The translations under genes and the position numbers were made by a program. From positions 62,001 through 126,000 of the IMG/VR virus record IMGVR_UViG_3300035698_026482: DNA of 64,000 nt; one strand, written 5' to 3'. The stretch is from a virus. Every line of letters begins with the position of its first letter. Positions within the stretch are counted from its first letter, which is position 1. The notes under the pieces are model-generated. The model was not told the origin of the DNA, did not search any database, and saw only the letters and a program-made list of their open reading frames with translations. Positions 60,116-64,000 of the stretch are shown here, piece after piece.

Positions 60116-63100
60116 TAATACCTTTTTATCTGTCCTGTGATTAATCGAAGAAGTAAGGTGCCCTTGAGACCATGTCGATTGTTAATTCCAATATACACGT
60201 CTTCGTACTGATATTGGAATTTGGGGCGCTCAAGCATATGTGATTCTACCACGAAACTCGTTCCAAGGAAACGTGTTTTCCTTGGAATTAACTGCTCAAT
60301 AAACATTCCAACAGATGCATCAAACCACTTAAAGAACTCAAAGAACGCCTTAAGATTAACTTTATCAGTTAGGCGATTGAAATAGATATCACGTAGCTCT
60401 TGCAGACTTGGATAATCTTCTGCAAAAATCAGTTCAGGATCACCAATTGCATTATCTAGAGAATCAAGTGTTGCAAAAATATTGATCATATCCTCATTTA
60501 ACGAATCAACAATCGAAATATCAATCGCAAATCGTGGATCATCTTCAGGAATTTCGCTAGGAGGTGATTCAAAAATGGGCGAAACCTGACCTCCATAACG
60601 TTGAACATTTTCAAAACTTTGAAAGCTCCTAATTCTTACTTTATTATTTGTAACAGCTTCGTCAAACTTTGGTGAAATAATGCTGTAGCGAAACGTTTCA
60701 GGTAGAATGATGGCTGTTGATGCTTGAAAGCCGGAACCTGTCAGATGCAACCCATTTTGCGAGAAATCAAAAATCGAAAGCTCGCCGGCGCCGTTAGATT
60801 GCGTAACTATTTGATCAGTTGATGCATCAATTCGTATGCGTTCAAATGATCCAGATTCAGTTGTTATGAAATTGAAGTTTTTTAGTGGATTCTCGACGCC
60901 AAGCGAACGATAATTCTGTGCATGTTCTCTAGTTTCATTAAGTGTTAAGCCCTTCGACCAAAAACGTAAATGCCCTAAACGACCGTTAAACGCAACAACT
61001 GTTTCATCTGTTCCAGTAAGAAATTCAGAAGAAGTATCAAAAGTTTGCAATCCGTATCCAAGCGTGGGACCTTGTGCATTATACGTTGCTGTTATATGTT
61101 GCAGCGTATTCATATCTTGGTTACTTGACGCATTCTCAAGAAACAATGATGATGTCACATGTTCTTCGTAGATTGTACCATTTGATTGACGAATTGCCCT
61201 AATAAAATACGATGATGAAAAATTCGATTCAAGTTCTGCAGCTGGTTCATCGTTTCTATTTCTGCCAAAAGATACATGCCATTGTTCGCCATCGTATACG
61301 TTGACGCCAGTTAATTGTAATTGTAGCTTGTTTGCATCATTACCGAAACCCGGCTTACCGTATAGCGTTAACGACGCAGAATTAGGCATCGATGATGAAA
61401 GGGCAAGAAGGTTGAACGTCAGTCCATATGCCGTCAATGCCGATCCAGTGACGGTCATGCGCGCTAGGCTTTGTGTCGTTGCATTAGCGCTAGTAATGGG
61501 AAATCTATAAATCCCCTCAACAGTCCAGGAACCTGATGTGAAGCAACCATCATCAGGTGATGATGAAACGAGCGGCCAGCCTGGCTCGACTCTTGTACCT
61601 GATAACGGTGGAGAAACTAGCGAGAAGGTATCTTCTGATCCCGAAGTTTCTAATAACGTTGATACGTTTGTTTTATTTTCACGAGAGGCTCCTAACTTAC
61701 CTACCTTTGGGCCCCCGAATTCTCTAATTCTAAAATTCTGATCAGGCTCAATGCCAAGCGTTCTAATAAACGACTTAACGCTATGAATTGTACCTTTCGA
61801 CCGAACAATTTCAGTTAAATTCGCCAAAATTCGACGCCAAATTTCGTTTTGTACTTGCTGTAAAGAAAGTTCGCCGACACTGGCGGTGCGATCTAGATTA
61901 TCTGCATTGATAAATTGTTCAAATGTAGCATTTGAAAACATACCTGGAAGCTCAAATCCATAGTATGACGCAACAAACGGTAGCAATTGATCTGGCGCAA
62001 CGTCGAAGTCTTCGTAATCGACAAAGATTGATTTACCGAAGGCGTCAAGAAATAATTTGACCTCATCGAAGTGTTTTGCAATTGTGTACAAGAACGCAGA
62101 TAGTAGTTGTGCAGTACCGAGCTCACCCTCGCCAGGGATACCATCACCGCCGTATTCATCGCCGATGTTCCCGTCTTCGGTTTCTAGTGCCTCATATGCC
62201 TGGCCTTCCAGGAAGTAATGTTTTGGAACTAGCTTCGTGATTAAATTTGGATTTTCATCATCGTATGTGCTAGCAGTTAAAAGCAGTGATGAGTTTAGAT
62301 CGGCGACAGCACCATATGACGGGAAAAGAACCGGGCTATTTGACAGCCTCTCATGAGTCATAGGATTGACCAGGGAGCCTGTCTCGCGTAGGGCTATGGA
62401 ATATCCACCCTCATTAATATAAGAGTGGAGGGACTGTCCTGAGCTGTCTAGGACGATCCTATTGGTGCTATCACCTGACGTCGAAGCGAGGGACCCAGAA
62501 GGTTCGTTGAATTTGTAATATAGGCGTAAATTGTCTTGCGCGAAAATCGATTTTTTAGCATACGCAACCTGATCAGTCAATGTTCTAATATCATGGAAAA
62601 TTCTTAGTTCATCTAACGATCCAGACAATGTCGCGGCAGGTACAAAGCTTCCCGTTGTTGTATCGGTGATTGAACCAGAGCCAATATACATCGATGATAG
62701 GGTGAAATCTATGGTCCCCATGTTTATGCTAGTCGAGCTTGTTGCGATCAATTGCTCATTGGCATAAAGATATAACTTGTTTTCTCCGGGTTCGCGATCA
62801 TATGCAGCGACGAGGTGTGTGAACGCGCCCTTATCAATAGCACCTGTTACTGATATTAGCGCTGACGCGCTAGCAAATGCTAGCATTACATTCGCCTTAT
62901 TCGTTGATCCAGTCGCAACCAGTCCTAGTGTGAACCCGTTGTTCGAACCTGACAACTTTTGTAAGATGACTTGGTTGTCATTTATCCCTGTTGGCACATG
63001 CAATTGCATTTCAAATGCCATCGAACCAAGCCCTGGATCTAATGCAGAACGTCCCGTCTGCGTTTTAGATAATGCTGGAAATGTAACGCCTGCGTGATCT

Positions 63101-63543
63101 ATTACTTCAATATATGATCCGCACGACGCTCCCGTCGAACCGGAAAAATTTAGATAACCAATATTCTTTGGGAACTCATCATAAACCCATTTTTCAAATC
63201 CTGTCAGTCCATCGAAAAAAGCTTCCAGTTCTTTTCTTGATCCGTCAAATGGAAATTTGTTGATAATAGCCTCAAACGCCACATTGACAGCAACTTCAGC
63301 GGAGTTAAAGAAAACATGATTTTGAAACTGTGACCAATCAACGCGTAATTGCTGTGTTGATTTCATACCCGTGCCGGGTGGGTCATATCTAAACGACGTA
63401 GAGCTAAGCAGATTGGTGTCTTCAAAATCACTTAAACTATACTTTTGTATTGAGGCACCCTTTTCTAATGCCGCCCTAGTAAAGGCAGGTACAAAAACAC
63501 CTGGTCTATCAAACTTAAGTACGTTGTCGCTATTGTCGCCCAT
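60115..63543 (-). CDS. Baseplate protein with LamG-like domains and a P2 gpI-like core
   Basis: 1142 residues. Residues about 145-350 form a LamG/ConA-type sandwich: MAFEMQLHVPTG, TLGLVATGSTNK, THLVAAYDREPGENKLYLYANEQLIA and SGSLDELRIFHDIRTL. The centre (about 485-615) resembles phage tail protein I: FLYTIAKHFDEVKLFLDAFG, QLLPFVASYYGFELPG, EIWRRILANLTEIVRSKGTI then HSVKSFIRTLGIEPD and RIREFGG. A second LamG-like region lies at about 640-880 (GSWTVEGIYRFP, GRLGHLRFWSKGLTLNET). The C-terminus (about 1000-1142) is helical. P2 gpI links the baseplate to fibres, so this protein probably joins baseplate and glycan-binding modules. Confidence 0.75.
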   Translation of the reverse strand: MGDNSDNVLKFDRPGVFVPAFTRAALEKGASIQKYSLSDFEDTNLLSSTSFRYDPPGTGMKSTQQLRVDWSQFQNHVFFNSAEVAVNVAFEAIINKFPFDGSRKELEAFFDGLTGFEKWVYDEFPKNIGYLNFSGSTGASCGSYIEVIDHAGVTFPALSKTQTGRSALDPGLGSMAFEMQLHVPTGINDNQVILQKLSGSNNGFTLGLVATGSTNKANVMLAFASASALISVTGAIDKGAFTHLVAAYDREPGENKLYLYANEQLIATSSTSINMGTIDFTLSSMYIGSGSITDTTTGSFVPAATLSGSLDELRIFHDIRTLTDQVAYAKKSIFAQDNLRLYYKFNEPSGSLASTSGDSTNRIVLDSSGQSLHSYINEGGYSIALRETGSLVNPMTHERLSNSPVLFPSYGAVADLNSSLLLTASTYDDENPNLITKLVPKHYFLEGQAYEALETEDGNIGDEYGGDGIPGEGELGTAQLLSAFLYTIAKHFDEVKLFLDAFGKSIFVDYEDFDVAPDQLLPFVASYYGFELPGMFSNATFEQFINADNLDRTASVGELSLQQVQNEIWRRILANLTEIVRSKGTIHSVKSFIRTLGIEPDQNFRIREFGGPKVGKLGASRENKTNVSTLLETSGSEDTFSLVSPPLSGTRVEPGWPLVSSSPDDGCFTSGSWTVEGIYRFPITSANATTQSLARMTVTGSALTAYGLTFNLLALSSSMPNSASLTLYGKPGFGNDANKLQLQLTGVNVYDGEQWHVSFGRNRNDEPAAELESNFSSSYFIRAIRQSNGTIYEEHVTSSLFLENASSNQDMNTLQHITATYNAQGPTLGYGLQTFDTSSEFLTGTDETVVAFNGRLGHLRFWSKGLTLNETREHAQNYRSLGVENPLKNFNFITTESGSFERIRIDASTDQIVTQSNGAGELSIFDFSQNGLHLTGSGFQASTAIILPETFRYSIISPKFDEAVTNNKVRIRSFQSFENVQRYGGQVSPIFESPPSEIPEDDPRFAIDISIVDSLNEDMINIFATLDSLDNAIGDPELIFAEDYPSLQELRDIYFNRLTDKVNLKAFFEFFKWFDASVGMFIEQLIPRKTRFLGTSFVVESHMLERPKFQYQYEDVYIGINNRHGLKGTLLLRLITGQIKRY

Positions 63544-63552
63544 TAAATTCCG

Positions 63553-64000
63553 TTATGGCATCACTCTAAATGATGGAAGGTTTTGATCAATCACAATATC
63601 TTCACCGTGTTCGCGGATTAAAAATTCAAAGCCGTACACTCGGCCGATCGATAGATCACTTGGGAAGAAATCAAAGAACATACCTCTTGAATCAGTTGAA
63701 AGGCGTGTCGAATTTGTTGTTGTGTCCCAAGGGATAACTACCTCGCCAGAATAAACATCAATAACGCGCCAATACATTTGCTCGACCATTGTACCCGTCC
63801 GTCTAACTGGCAGCTTGGAGAAAAATAGTCCATCCTCAATGCTAGAATCAAAAACTGTTACTCTGATGCGTGGCTGCTCTGCGGAAGTATATGAAACCTG
63901 CATGTTACCTACGCCTACTGAATAGCTTCGTGCCCCCGCAATGTATGAATTGGCGTTCGACGTTAGTACACTTAAGCTTCCTGTTTTAAACGCGATGGTG
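63553..64000 (-). CDS. Partial virion structural protein (5' part off the window)
   Basis: The frame stops at 63553 and stays open through base 64000; an internal ATG at 63903 is not needed as start because upstream codons (TIAFKTGSLSVLTSNANSYI...) read as protein with no stop. At least 149 codons are visible. The end is beta-rich: QPRIRVTVFDSS, MVEQMYWRVIDVYSGEVVIPWD, GMFFDFFPSDLSIGRVYGFEF and a final SFRVMP. It lies immediately upstream of the LamG/P2-I-like gene, nine bases from its start, so it belongs to the same tail/baseplate operon. No exact family named. Confidence 0.65.
   Translation of the reverse strand, partial: TIAFKTGSLSVLTSNANSYIAGARSYSVGVGNMQVSYTSAEQPRIRVTVFDSSIEDGLFFSKLPVRRTGTMVEQMYWRVIDVYSGEVVIPWDTTTNSTRLSTDSRGMFFDFFPSDLSIGRVYGFEFLIREHGEDIVIDQNLPSFRVMP

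Overview
The window reads as a 64-kb piece of a large contractile-tailed dsDNA phage (Caudoviricetes, T4 superfamily, probably a jumbo-size genome). The evidence is a full set of T4-type head, packaging and neck proteins that can be recognised by motif: gp17 terminase, gp20 portal, gp21 protease, gp22 scaffold, gp23 capsid, gp13/gp14 neck, gp15 and gp18 sheath. Many structural proteins are much longer than their T4 counterparts. I cannot name the host. All supported genes lie on the minus strand, so transcription runs from high to low coordinates. Coding is nearly continuous; no gap exceeds about 200 bases. I saw no tRNA and no CRISPR array. Genes are cut by both window edges.

Layout in transcription order. 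64000-42690: a virion cluster of tail, baseplate and fibre proteins, including a LamG/P2-I-like protein, glycine-rich and repeat-bearing fibres, FN3-like proteins and a 1411-residue protein. 42634-36143: two structural proteins sharing a C-terminal module, interleaved with two free-standing homing endonucleases (HEGs) and unusual non-coding structure (a 30-bp perfect palindrome and a 188-base leader with crossing inverted repeats). 36106-30087: a small DNA-metabolism block with a RuvC-like resolvase, a Toprim primase, one polypeptide carrying both Mre11 (gp47) and Rad50 (gp46) domains, and small unknown proteins. 30087-22093: the packaging motor, terminase with one LAGLIDADG intein and portal with three inteins. 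21990-13312: head morphogenesis (protease, several small putative core or internal proteins, acidic scaffold, major capsid). 13109-6534: a Vsr-like HEG, unknown proteins, gp13, a GIY-YIG HEG, gp14 and gp15. 6451-377: two tandem sheath paralogues, then the start of a further gene.

Together the genes build a prohead (portal, scaffold, protease, capsid), fill it (terminase), close it (gp13/gp14/gp15) and supply sheath and baseplate/fibre parts. The most unusual features are the parasitic load (four inteins and four free-standing HEGs in 64 kb, all in or beside late virion genes), the portal protein with three inteins, two of them separated by six extein residues, the Mre11-Rad50 fusion, and the structured non-coding elements next to the HEGs.
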